A DNA stretch of 6,306 nt from Natronohydrobacter sp. (GCA_007117255.1 SKGU01000221.1:1-6306), one strand, 5' to 3'; shown: positions 1 through 5,693, numbered from the stretch's first letter. Notes: generated by a model not told the origin, from the letters alone. Numbers and translations: made by a program.

Positions 1-577
1 CCCGCGCAAAGCCCCAGGCAACCGCATCATGGCGCGCAGTGCCCCCGCGCGCTTGCCACAGCGCGCCAAGGACAGGGTAGCGCGGCCCGTCAAGATTGAT
101 GATCGGCACCAGTTTCTTGACCTCGGCGGGCGAGATGAAGCGCGTGTCCACGCCTTGCAGGGCATTGGCGCGTTCGGTGCGCAGATAGCCGCGTTTTTCA
201 TGCTCGGTCTGCGCCAGCATCATCACGCCACGGGGCGAGAACATGATATTGTAGTTCAGCTGCTGCGACAGGGTCTCGAACAGGCTGCGCGATTTCTCAT
301 AGAGTGCTGCTGACGGGTCTTGCAGGTAGTTCGAGCGGATGATGGTCGTGTTGCGCCCGGTATTGCCGCCGCCCAGCCAACCTTTTTCGATCACGGCCAC
401 ATTGCGGATGCCGTAGCGGTGCCCCAGGTAATAGGCCGTGGCAAGCCCGTGCCCGCCTGCGCCGACGATGACGACATCATAATGGGCGCGTGGTTCAGGG
501 CTTTTCCAGGCCTGATCCCATCCTTTGTGCTGGCGAAAGGCCTCTCGCGCGATGGCGAAGGCGGAATAACGGGTCAT
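1..577 (-). CDS. soxB: Sarcosine oxidase subunit beta, 5' part (cut by the left edge)
   Basis: This is the beta subunit of heterotetrameric (alpha-beta-gamma-delta) sarcosine oxidase. The cytoplasmic enzyme oxidatively demethylates sarcosine to glycine, forming hydrogen peroxide and passing the one-carbon unit to tetrahydrofolate. The 192 codons present begin MTRYSAFAIAREAFRQHKGW. They show a dinucleotide-binding fold with VVIVGAGGHGLATAYYL (residues 35-51, GxGxxG at 39-44), the acidic end of beta-2 at VIEKGWLGGG (62-71), and the family signature GRNTTIIRSNYLQDP (74-88). His183 in GGTARHDAVAWG (178-189) is probably the histidine that carries covalent FMN in this family; that assignment is from family knowledge. 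The full protein is usually a little over 400 residues, so roughly half is missing. The ATG at 577 has only a distant GGAG (589-592, 11 nt away), but the N-terminus fits the family. soxD, soxA and soxG would be expected beyond the left edge. It is divergent from ccmI and functionally unrelated to it. Confidence 0.93.
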   Translation of the reverse strand, partial: MTRYSAFAIAREAFRQHKGWDQAWKSPEPRAHYDVVIVGAGGHGLATAYYLGHRYGIRNVAVIEKGWLGGGNTGRNTTIIRSNYLQDPSAALYEKSRSLFETLSQQLNYNIMFSPRGVMMLAQTEHEKRGYLRTERANALQGVDTRFISPAEVKKLVPIINLDGPRYPVLGALWQARGGTARHDAVAWGFAR

Positions 578-792
578 GATCCGGGCCGCTCCGTGTTGGG
601 TGACGTGGCTGCTGTGTCGCTTACCGGAAACCTGCGGGGTTTTCCAGAAACGTCACTCTGCGCGCGAAAACCGAAATCATGCCAGCCTGTGACAGGGCGT
701 CGCGCTTATCAAGAATGTGACCCTCAGCCTCGGTTTTACGCTTTTTCAGAGTTGTGTAAGAGGTTAGGGATATGCCGAGCCATGGAGGGTAT
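578..792. promoter_or_regulatory. Divergent soxB/ccmI intergenic region
   Basis: These 215 bp separate two divergent genes and must hold the promoter of soxB and probably that of ccmI. I found no convincing -35/-10 pair on either strand. Visible elements are an 11-bp odd palindrome CCTGTGACAGG (686-696), a 7-bp inverted repeat GTGACGT (600-606)/ACGTCAC (650-656), and an imperfect hairpin GGAAACC (626-632)/GGTTTTCC (638-645) nested inside it. Short dyads like these arise by chance in this much sequence, so an operator role is only a possibility. No RNA gene or protein-coding reading frame is supported here: the reading frames crossing it are shadows. Confidence 0.4.
784..788 (+). promoter_or_regulatory. 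Shine-Dalgarno of ccmI (decides the start)
   Basis: GGAGG lies 4 nt before the ATG at 793. An alternative in-frame ATG at 772 has AGAGG (759-763) 8 nt upstream. The 793 start gives the N-terminus MSFLVEVAGFF, where the membrane segment begins almost at once as in other CcmI proteins. The upstream start would add seven residues (MPSHGGY) with no family counterpart that I know. Confidence 0.6.
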
Positions 793-2061
793 ATGAGTTT
801 CTTGGTCGAAGTCGCAGGTTTCTTTATCATCGCACTGATGGTCGCGGCAGTTTTGCTGCGCGCAATCTGGCGGGCGCGGCGCATGGCGGCGGCAGATGGC
901 ACGGAGCGTGCCATGAAAGTCTATCGCGATCAGCTTCAGGAGGTTGATCGCGATCTGGCGCGTGGCACGATTGGCGAGGAAGAGGCCGAACGTATCAGGC
1001 TGGAGATCTCGCGCCGGATTCTGGAGTTGGACCGCGATCAGGCAACACGTTATGTCGGCGATCCCGCGCCAGCGCCGATGCGCTGGGTAGCGATCGGTGT
1101 ATTGGTGGCGGGTGTGCTGGGAAGTGGCGCGCTGTATCTTGTTCTTGGCGCACCGGGTTATCGTGATATGCCGCTGGTGGAACGTCATGCCGATGCGGCA
1201 GAGGCGCGCGCCTCGCGCCCTGGTCAGGCCACACTCGAAGCTGAATTCGCAGCACGCTTTCCTGAGCCGGAAGATTTCCCTGGTCGTGCGGAGCTGGAAC
1301 CTATGGTGGCGCAATTGCGTGCAGCTCTTGCCGAACGCCCCCTTGATGTGACTGGTTATTCGCTCTTGGCCCAGAATGAGGCGCGATTGGGCAATTACCG
1401 CGCGGCCATCGCGGCGCAGGTGCGCCTGATTGAGTTGAAGGGCGAAGACGGGGCAACAGCCGATGACTATGCCTATCTGCTTGATTTGATGGTTATCGCA
1501 ACGGGCGGTTTTGTGTCACCAGAAGCCGAAACCCTGATCGAGCAGCTCTTGCGGCGCGATGCGCAACACCCGGTCGCTCTGTATTATTCCGGCCGCATGT
1601 ATGCGCAGACTGGTCGGCCTGATCTGACCTTCCGTATTTGGCGCAGGCTGCATGATCTCAGCGACGGCGATGCGCCATGGATGGATGAAGTGCGCAGTGC
1701 ATTGCCTGAGCTTGCACGTATTTCCGGTGAGCCGCGCTATACCTTGCCGCCGCGTCCCGCGCCTGCTGGCGCGCGGGGGCCAAGCGCTGAAGATATCGAG
1801 GCCGCAGAGGACATGAGCCCTGAAGACCGGGCCGCGATGATCGAAGGCATGGTTGACGGGATGTTGGCGCGTCTGGCCAATGATGGCGGCTCGGCGCAGG
1901 ATTGGGCGCAGCTTCTCCGCGCACTTGCTGTGCTGGAGCGCCGCGAACAGGCGCTGGAAATCCTGCAAGAGGCCCGCACGGTCTTTGCGGCACGCCCCGA
2001 TGATCTGGCGATTATCAATGACGCAGCAGAGGCGGCGGGCCTGCGTACGCCTGCGCCCTGA
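793..2061 (+). CDS. ccmI: c-type cytochrome biogenesis protein CcmI (CycH)
   Basis: CcmI is a membrane protein of the System I (Ccm) cytochrome c maturation pathway. It holds apocytochrome c in the periplasm and hands it to the CcmF/CcmH haem-ligation complex. From Met at 793 it has 422 residues. Membrane segment 1 is at about 3-23, followed by a cytoplasmic loop with the family signature VYRDQLQEVDRDLARGTI (43-60) and EAERIRLEISRRILE (64-78). Membrane segment 2 is at about 97-119 (WVAIGVLVAGVLGSGALYLVLG). The periplasmic part has TPR-like helices at about 167-217 and 224-288, a Pro/Ala-rich linker near 317-333, and a further helical region at 342-418. Two membrane segments plus a long TPR domain is the fused alphaproteobacterial form. 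The other ccm genes are not here; a separate location is known for Rhodobacter. Its stop overlaps the ruvX start as TGATG, so the two are probably one transcript. An in-frame start at 772 remains possible. Confidence 0.93.
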   Translation: MSFLVEVAGFFIIALMVAAVLLRAIWRARRMAAADGTERAMKVYRDQLQEVDRDLARGTIGEEEAERIRLEISRRILELDRDQATRYVGDPAPAPMRWVAIGVLVAGVLGSGALYLVLGAPGYRDMPLVERHADAAEARASRPGQATLEAEFAARFPEPEDFPGRAELEPMVAQLRAALAERPLDVTGYSLLAQNEARLGNYRAAIAAQVRLIELKGEDGATADDYAYLLDLMVIATGGFVSPEAETLIEQLLRRDAQHPVALYYSGRMYAQTGRPDLTFRIWRRLHDLSDGDAPWMDEVRSALPELARISGEPRYTLPPRPAPAGARGPSAEDIEAAEDMSPEDRAAMIEGMVDGMLARLANDGGSAQDWAQLLRALAVLERREQALEILQEARTVFAARPDDLAIINDAAEAAGLRTPAP

Positions 2062-2543
2062 TGGCCGTTTATGACGATATTCAGGAGTTCGCGCGCGCGC
2101 TGCCTTCGGGGCGCGCGCTTGCTGGGCTTGATCTGGGTGATAAAACCCTTGGGGTAGCAGTGTCCGACAGAATGTTGTCCGTGGCATCCCCCTTGCAGAC
2201 GATCCGGCGCAAGAAATTCGGGCTGGACGCGGCGGCACTTCTGGAGATCGTCACGGCGCGCGAAATCGGGGGGGTGATCCTTGGTCTGCCGCGCAACATG
2301 GATGGCTCGGAAGGGCCGCGCTGCCAGTCGACTCGCGCCTTTGCGCGCAATCTGTCCGCGCTGAGCGATCTGCCGATTGGTTTCTGGGATGAGCGCCTGT
2401 CGACTGTCGCCGCCGAGCGCGCGCTTCTGGAGGCGGATACCTCTCGCCGCCGCCGTGCCGAGGTGATCGACCATGTAGCCGCGGGGGTTATTTTGCAGGG
2501 TGCCCTTGATCGCCTGGCTGTTCTGCGGCGCGAATTGTCATGA
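2061..2543 (+). CDS. ruvX: RuvX/YqgF family Holliday-junction resolvase-like nuclease
   Basis: This is an RNase H-fold protein of the YqgF/RuvX family. Members are implicated in processing the 5' end of pre-16S rRNA and, in some species, in Holliday-junction cleavage. The 160 residues carry the expected motifs in order: GLDLGDKTLGVAVSD (22-36, catalytic Asp24), GLPRNMDGSEGPRCQ (75-89), FWDERLSTVAAER (108-120, Glu111) and the Arg-rich RRRRAEVIDHVAAGVIL (129-145, Asp137). Asp24, Glu111 and Asp137 form the likely metal-binding acidic triad. The length is slightly above the usual 135-150 because of about 18 residues before the first strand. The ATG shares one base with the ccmI stop (TGATG) and has no Shine-Dalgarno, so translation probably depends on ribosomes finishing ccmI. 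A very stable hairpin covers codons 11-20. A run of seven G (2268-2274) lies inside the frame without breaking it. Confidence 0.93.
   Translation: MAVYDDIQEFARALPSGRALAGLDLGDKTLGVAVSDRMLSVASPLQTIRRKKFGLDAAALLEIVTAREIGGVILGLPRNMDGSEGPRCQSTRAFARNLSALSDLPIGFWDERLSTVAAERALLEADTSRRRRAEVIDHVAAGVILQGALDRLAVLRRELS
2093..2118 (+). other. GC hairpin with C(UUCG)G loop inside ruvX
   Basis: GCGCGCGC at 2093-2100 pairs perfectly with GCGCGCGC at 2111-2118. Inside, CC (2103-2104) pairs with GG (2109-2110) and closes a TTCG tetraloop (2105-2108); TG at 2101-2102 is bulged. The C(UUCG)G loop is known to be exceptionally stable. No T-run follows, so this is not an intrinsic terminator. It begins 32 nt after the ruvX start and could slow initiation or protect or process the mRNA. 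Alternating GC tracts are common at this base composition, so function is unproven. Confidence 0.35.
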
Positions 2544-2620
2544 CTGTGTCGCACCCGGCACTGGTCTGGCAGGACGGGCGTGCTTATCTGCGACACAGAT
2601 CAAACAGGCAGACCCCATGA
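2540..2620 (+). CDS. Possible 26-codon translation-coupling mini-ORF
   Basis: The ATG at 2540 overlaps the ruvX stop (ATGA, 2540-2543). The frame stays open for 26 codons and ends in a TGA that overlaps the DUF1289 ATG (ATGA, 2617-2620). The peptide begins MTVSHPALVWQDG, continues AYLRHRSNRQTP, is weakly basic and has no membrane segment. I recognise no family. There is no Shine-Dalgarno before 2540 and only a weak AGG about 10 nt before 2617. Ribosomes could therefore pass from ruvX through this frame to the next gene by termination-reinitiation. It may instead be a chance frame in a 73-nt spacer, or the eroded remnant of a longer gene. Confidence 0.3.
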   Translation: MTVSHPALVWQDGRAYLRHRSNRQTP

Positions 2621-2862
2621 CTGACAAAATCTGGACGCGCACCGAGATCGAAAGCCCCTGTGTGAATATCTGCGTCATCCATCCTGATGCGCGGCTGTGC
2701 ACGGGTTGCCTGCGCAGCATTGACGAAATCACGCAATGGTCACGCCTGACGCCGGAAGCCCGCCGCGCGATCATGGACGCGTTGCCTGCGCGCGCCCCTC
2801 AGATCGCGCAGCGCCGTGGCGGGCGCGCGGCCCGTCTGAAACGTCCGCGCCCATCATCGTGA
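2617..2862 (+). CDS. DUF1289 family small cysteine-motif protein
   Basis: This 81-residue protein of unknown function matches DUF1289 by recognition. The core is SPCVNICVIHPDARLCTGCLR (13-33), followed by SIDEITQWSRLTPEARRAIM (34-53). The four cysteines Cys15, Cys19, Cys28 and Cys31 form CxxxC-x8-CxxC, which suggests a zinc or iron-sulfur site; the metal is not established. The C-terminal tail (65-79) is rich in Arg and Lys and may contact nucleic acid or be disordered. The ATG at 2617 was chosen because it starts just before the conserved block and overlaps the preceding mini-ORF stop. An upstream in-frame Met at 2500 lies inside ruvX and would add 39 residues unlike the family. It is the last gene of the ccmI-ruvX operon and converges on the EVE gene. 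Confidence 0.85.
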   Translation: MTDKIWTRTEIESPCVNICVIHPDARLCTGCLRSIDEITQWSRLTPEARRAIMDALPARAPQIAQRRGGRAARLKRPRPSS

Positions 2863-2926
2863 TTTCAGTCTTGCCCAGGTATCCATGGCGGGTTTGCAGC
2901 GGCGCGTTGCTCCCTCCAACGTCTGT
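2863..2926. other. Convergent gap between DUF1289 and EVE genes
   Basis: These 64 bp separate two convergent stops. I see no strong hairpin followed by a T-run on either strand. The best fold is GCAGC (2896-2900)/GTTGC (2906-2910) with one G-U pair and an outer GGG/CCC, and it has no T-tract. Termination may be Rho-dependent or lie within the opposing genes, giving overlapping 3' transcripts. Confidence 0.5.
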
Positions 2927-3346
2927 TCACATCTCAACCCCGCCCATGGTGCAGACGATCCGCCATTCTTCATCTGTCACCGGTTGCACGGACAGGCGCG
3001 ATGTCTTGACCAGCGCCATGTCTTGCAACCTTTCATCTGCCTTGCAGTCCGCCAGTGTCACGGGCCGGGGCAGGGCGGAGAGCGCGCGGACATCCACACA
3101 TTCCCAGCGCGGGTCATCGGTGGTGCTGTCGGGATGGGCCAATGCGATCACCTCGCAGATACCAACGACCGCCTTGTCGCTTTGACTGTGATAGAAAAAC
3201 GCCCGGTCCCCCAGAGCCATCTCGCGCATGTTGTTGCGGGCCTGATAATTGCGCACGCCGTCCCATTCCTCGCCCGCATCGCCCTTGGCCACAAGATCGT
3301 CCCAGGAAAAGGCATCAGGTTCTGATTTCATCAGCCAATAGCGCAT
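2927..3346 (-). CDS. EVE domain-containing protein (THYN1-like)
   Basis: This is a 139-residue single-domain EVE protein. EVE domains belong to the PUA-like superfamily and are thought to bind modified bases; the eukaryotic relative is THYN1. Family motifs are YWLMKSEPDAFSWDDL (3-18), EWDGVRNYQARNNMR (27-41), GDRAFFYHS (46-54), AVVGICEVIALAHPD (59-73) and TSRLSVQPV (115-123). The aromatic and polar residues of the first three motifs are expected to line the base-binding pocket. The ATG at 3346 shares one base with the stop of the YciI-like gene (TGATG). It starts directly before the conserved YWLMKSEP, whereas a start at 3367 would add seven unconserved residues and overlap the upstream gene. 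AAAAAGG lies about 10 nt upstream, so coupling probably matters. It is the last gene of the tsaD operon. The natural ligand is unknown. Confidence 0.92.
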   Translation of the reverse strand: MRYWLMKSEPDAFSWDDLVAKGDAGEEWDGVRNYQARNNMREMALGDRAFFYHSQSDKAVVGICEVIALAHPDSTTDDPRWECVDVRALSALPRPVTLADCKADERLQDMALVKTSRLSVQPVTDEEWRIVCTMGGVEM

Positions 3347-3621
3347 CAGCCGATAACCTTTTTCCATTCCTGCACGCGCACGGCCTCGAACAGTCCGGCT
3401 TGCGCATAGGGGTCTTGCGCGCCCCAGCTTTTCGCCGCGTCCAGATCGGGCAGGTCCAGCACGATCAGCGATCCTGCCATCTGGCCTGCCGTGTCCAACA
3501 GCGGCCCGGCCTGCGTCACGCAGCCAGTTTCTGCGATATAGGCAAGATGGGCCTCGCGCGTGGATTTGCGCAGCTCAAGCGCGCCGGGTTTGTCCGTGCA
3601 GACCATCATGTAAAGCGGCAT
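3346..3621 (-). CDS. YciI-like protein (YCII domain, ferredoxin-like fold)
   Basis: This 91-residue protein belongs to the YciI-like group of small alpha+beta dimers with a putative active-site histidine. Biochemical function is unknown for most members. Visible features are the first strand MPLYMMVCTDKPGALELR (1-18), REAHLAYIAETG (22-33) with the conserved His25, GPLLDTAGQMAGSLIVLDLPD (39-59), and the characteristic DPYAQAGLFEAVRVQEWKKVIG end (70-91). Length is normal for the family. Its own AAGGA (3629-3633) sits 7 nt before the ATG, which supports the start. It follows gpsA after 12 nt and overlaps the EVE gene by one base, so all three should share a transcript. No specific substrate can be inferred. 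Confidence 0.88.
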   Translation of the reverse strand: MPLYMMVCTDKPGALELRKSTREAHLAYIAETGCVTQAGPLLDTAGQMAGSLIVLDLPDLDAAKSWGAQDPYAQAGLFEAVRVQEWKKVIG

Positions 3622-3628
3622 GGGATTT

Positions 3629-3633
3629 TCCTT
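3629..3633 (-). promoter_or_regulatory. Shine-Dalgarno of the YciI-like gene
   Basis: Read on the minus strand, the 12-nt gap after the gpsA stop is AAGGAAAATCCC, followed by ATG. This is the clearest ribosome site in the window. It shows that this gene can initiate independently, unlike the overlapped genes around it. Confidence 0.7.
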
Positions 3634-4584
3634 TCATTCATCGGTCAAAGGGCGCGCAAGCAAGGCGTTGCGTGCGTCAAGCAATGTAATTCGGCCATCG
3701 ACCAGGGCGGCGACCATCCGTGTGATCGGCATGTCCAGCCCGCGCGTTTGTGCCAGCTTTGCCACTGCGCGCGCTGTGGCAGCGCCTTCAACTGTGGTGG
3801 TTGTGTCGAAAGCCTCCCCGCGCCCAAGGGCCAGCCCATAGCGGAAATTGCGTGATTTCTCGGAGCCGCAGGTCAGGATCAGATCGCCAAGGCCGGACAG
3901 CCCGGCCAGAGTGTCAGGCTCTGCGCCAAGGTCAAGCGCAAGGCGCTGCATTTCAGCATATCCCCGCGCCATAAGCGCCGCGCGCGCCGATTCGCCCAGA
4001 CCTGCGCCAACGGTGATACCGGCGGCGATGGCGATAACATTCTTCAGCGCGCCGCCCAGCTCTGCGCCAATCACATCGGTATTGCGATATAGCCGCAAAT
4101 TTGTGGTCGAAAGCCGGTCTTGCAGGGCGCTGCCCAAATCTGCATCCGTGCAGGCGAGTGTCAGCGCCGTGGGCAGGCCGCGCGCGATGTCATCAGCAAA
4201 ACTGGGGCCCGTCAGAAGCGCCACGCGGGCTTCTGGTAGAACTGTGCGGATCACCCCCACCGGGCCGATCATCAACTCCAGATCGATGCCCTTAGCGCAG
4301 GCTACCAGCACGCGCCCGGCCAAGGCGGCTTTATGTAAGGCAACGAAGCTGCTGATTTGTTGCATCGGGACCGCCAGAAGAACGATATCGGCCGTAATCT
4401 CTGAAATATCGTCTGTGATGGTGACGCCTTCTGGCAAAGCCACACCGGGCAGCCGGGTTGCGTTCTGGCGCGTGGTCTGCATCAGGCCTGCGTGGTCGCG
4501 ATCCCGGCACCAAAGCGTGACCTTGCCCAGGGCGCAGGCCAGTGCTGTGCCGAAGGCACCCGCGCCAAGAATCGCAACATTCAT
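3634..4584 (-). CDS. gpsA: Glycerol-3-phosphate dehydrogenase [NAD(P)+]
   Basis: GpsA is the cytosolic enzyme that reduces dihydroxyacetone phosphate to sn-glycerol-3-phosphate, the backbone precursor of phospholipids. The 316 residues show the N-terminal Rossmann motif VAILGAGAFGTALACAL (3-19), AVPMQQ (71-76), VACAKGID (94-101, conserved Lys98), LTGPSFADDIARGLPTALTLA (124-144), the catalytic-lysine segment ELGGALKNVIAIAAG (175-189, Lys181) and the substrate-domain signature LSGLGDLILTC (229-239) with SRNFRYG (244-250). It is a little shorter than E. coli GpsA (339), partly because the loop after helix A is short (ALGKVTLW). The ATG at 4584 overlaps the tsaD stop by 4 nt (ATGA) and has AAAGGGG (4592-4598) 7 nt upstream. 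The much longer frame starting at 4938 only reads through tsaD and is not real. tsaD-gpsA adjacency is common in alphaproteobacteria. Confidence 0.96.
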   Translation of the reverse strand: MNVAILGAGAFGTALACALGKVTLWCRDRDHAGLMQTTRQNATRLPGVALPEGVTITDDISEITADIVLLAVPMQQISSFVALHKAALAGRVLVACAKGIDLELMIGPVGVIRTVLPEARVALLTGPSFADDIARGLPTALTLACTDADLGSALQDRLSTTNLRLYRNTDVIGAELGGALKNVIAIAAGITVGAGLGESARAALMARGYAEMQRLALDLGAEPDTLAGLSGLGDLILTCGSEKSRNFRYGLALGRGEAFDTTTTVEGAATARAVAKLAQTRGLDMPITRMVAALVDGRITLLDARNALLARPLTDE

Positions 4585-5693
4585 GCTTTCGCCCCTTTCT
4601 TGCCCGAACCTATCAGCGGTGTGGCGCTCTGATCCAGTGGCCAGCGCGGACGGGCGGTAAAACTTGATGCAACGGACAGACCCGCGCGCATCTGCTCGAT
4701 CCCGGCCCATGCGATCATGGCGGCATTGTCGGTGCAAAGCGCAAGCGGCGGGGCGAGAAACCGCGCGCCCGCATCCTGCGCGAGACGTTCCAGCGCCACG
4801 CGCAGCGTCTGGTTTGCCGCAACCCCGCCTGCCACGGCGAAAACCGGGACTGACGGGCTTTCGGCCATGTAGAGTGCCAGTGCGCGGCGGGATTTTTCGG
4901 CCAGAACATCCGTCACAGCCGCCTGAAACCCCGCGCAAAGATCGGCGCGGTCTTGCTGGCGCAAGCCGCCATGCGCGGCCACCAGCGTGTCACGCGCCCG
5001 CAAGAGCGCGGTTTTCAGGCCAGAGAAGGACAGATCACAGCCCGGTCTGTCCAGCAGGGGCCGGGGCAGGGCGAAGCGGGCAGGGTCGCCCTGTCGGGCT
5101 TCACGCTCGACTGCGGGGCCGCCGGGTTGCGGCAGGCCCAGAAGCTTGGCGATCTTGTCAAATGCCTCTCCGGGGGCATCGTCTATGGTGCTGCCAAGGC
5201 GGGTGAATTGCTCTGGTCCGGCGACATGCAGGAACTGGCAATGCCCGCCAGAGACCAAGAGCATCAGATAAGGAAATTCAACGCAATCAGTCAGGCGCGG
5301 GGTCAGGGCATGGCCTGCGAGATGGTTCACACCGATCAGGGGCAGGCCGGTTGCCGCCGCGATGCCGCGCGCGAGCATGACCCCCGATAACACACCTCCA
5401 ATCAACCCCGGCCCGGCGGTCACTGCAATGGCGTCGATCCCGCGCAGATCGAGCCCGGCCTGCTGTAGTGCTGCCTCTACGGCCAGGTCCAGTTTTTCGG
5501 CATGGGCGCGTGCCGCGATTTCGGGCACGACACCGCCGAAATCGGCATGAAGCTCGGTTTGGCCCCAGACCACGGATGACAGGACTTCTGGTGCATCCAG
5601 CGGCGCATGTCGGATGACAGCGCTGGCCGTATCGTCGCAGCTGCTTTCTATGCCCAGAACTGTCAGCGGGCGTGTCTGCAAAGAGGCGGTCAT
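4581..5693 (-). CDS. tsaD: tRNA N6-adenosine threonylcarbamoyltransferase TsaD
   Basis: TsaD (Kae1/YgjD/Gcp family) transfers the threonylcarbamoyl group from threonylcarbamoyl-AMP to adenosine 37 of ANN-decoding tRNAs. In bacteria it acts with TsaB and TsaE and is usually essential. The 370 residues begin MTASLQTRPLTVLGIESSCDDT. They contain GIESSCDDTASAV (14-26), VVPEIAARAHAE (55-66), the metal-binding NHLAGHAL (123-130, His124 and His128, HxxxH), LLVSGGHCQ (145-153), DDAPGEAFDKIAKLLGL (171-187), SFSGLKTAL (222-230), AVAGGVAANQTLR (286-298) and CTDNAAMIAWAG (320-331), whose Asp322 is the third metal ligand. The C-terminus is Lys-rich (GKKGAKA). The start at 5693 is set by GGAG 5 nt upstream and by the family N-terminus. 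A frame starting at 5897 would run through the opposite hemD start. It is first in the tsaD-gpsA-yciI-EVE operon; tsaB and tsaE are not in the window. Confidence 0.97.
   Translation of the reverse strand: MTASLQTRPLTVLGIESSCDDTASAVIRHAPLDAPEVLSSVVWGQTELHADFGGVVPEIAARAHAEKLDLAVEAALQQAGLDLRGIDAIAVTAGPGLIGGVLSGVMLARGIAAATGLPLIGVNHLAGHALTPRLTDCVEFPYLMLLVSGGHCQFLHVAGPEQFTRLGSTIDDAPGEAFDKIAKLLGLPQPGGPAVEREARQGDPARFALPRPLLDRPGCDLSFSGLKTALLRARDTLVAAHGGLRQQDRADLCAGFQAAVTDVLAEKSRRALALYMAESPSVPVFAVAGGVAANQTLRVALERLAQDAGARFLAPPLALCTDNAAMIAWAGIEQMRAGLSVASSFTARPRWPLDQSATPLIGSGKKGAKA

Noticed and set aside
29..796. Plus-strand frames at 29-313 and 320-796.
   Set aside because: They are antisense to soxB, whose minus-strand translation matches its family throughout. 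The second also runs across the intergenic gap without any recognisable domain.
621..914. Minus-strand frames crossing the soxB/ccmI gap (621-914 and 736-1314).
   Set aside because: They are mostly antisense to ccmI, are rich in Arg/His as expected of shadow frames, and show no motif or ribosome site.
1754..1779. GC-rich inverted repeat (CCCGCGC/GCGCGGG) in ccmI.
   Set aside because: It lies in the codons of the Pro/Ala/Arg-rich linker, where such complementarity follows from composition. It has no special loop or position.
2890..2914. Hairpin-like GGG...GCAGC/GTTGC...CCC in the convergent gap as a terminator.
   Set aside because: The stem is short, contains a G-U pair and an uneven internal loop, and no T-run follows on either strand.
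3634..4938. A 434-residue minus-strand frame extending gpsA upstream to 4938.
   Set aside because: The first 118 codons read through the 3' part of tsaD out of frame and resemble no family. GpsA clearly begins at 4584 with the Rossmann motif and an ATGA overlap.
4664..5390. Plus-strand frames of 145-180 residues antisense to tsaD.
   Set aside because: They mirror tsaD codons, have biased Arg/Pro/Ala composition and no domain. tsaD is unambiguous on the other strand.
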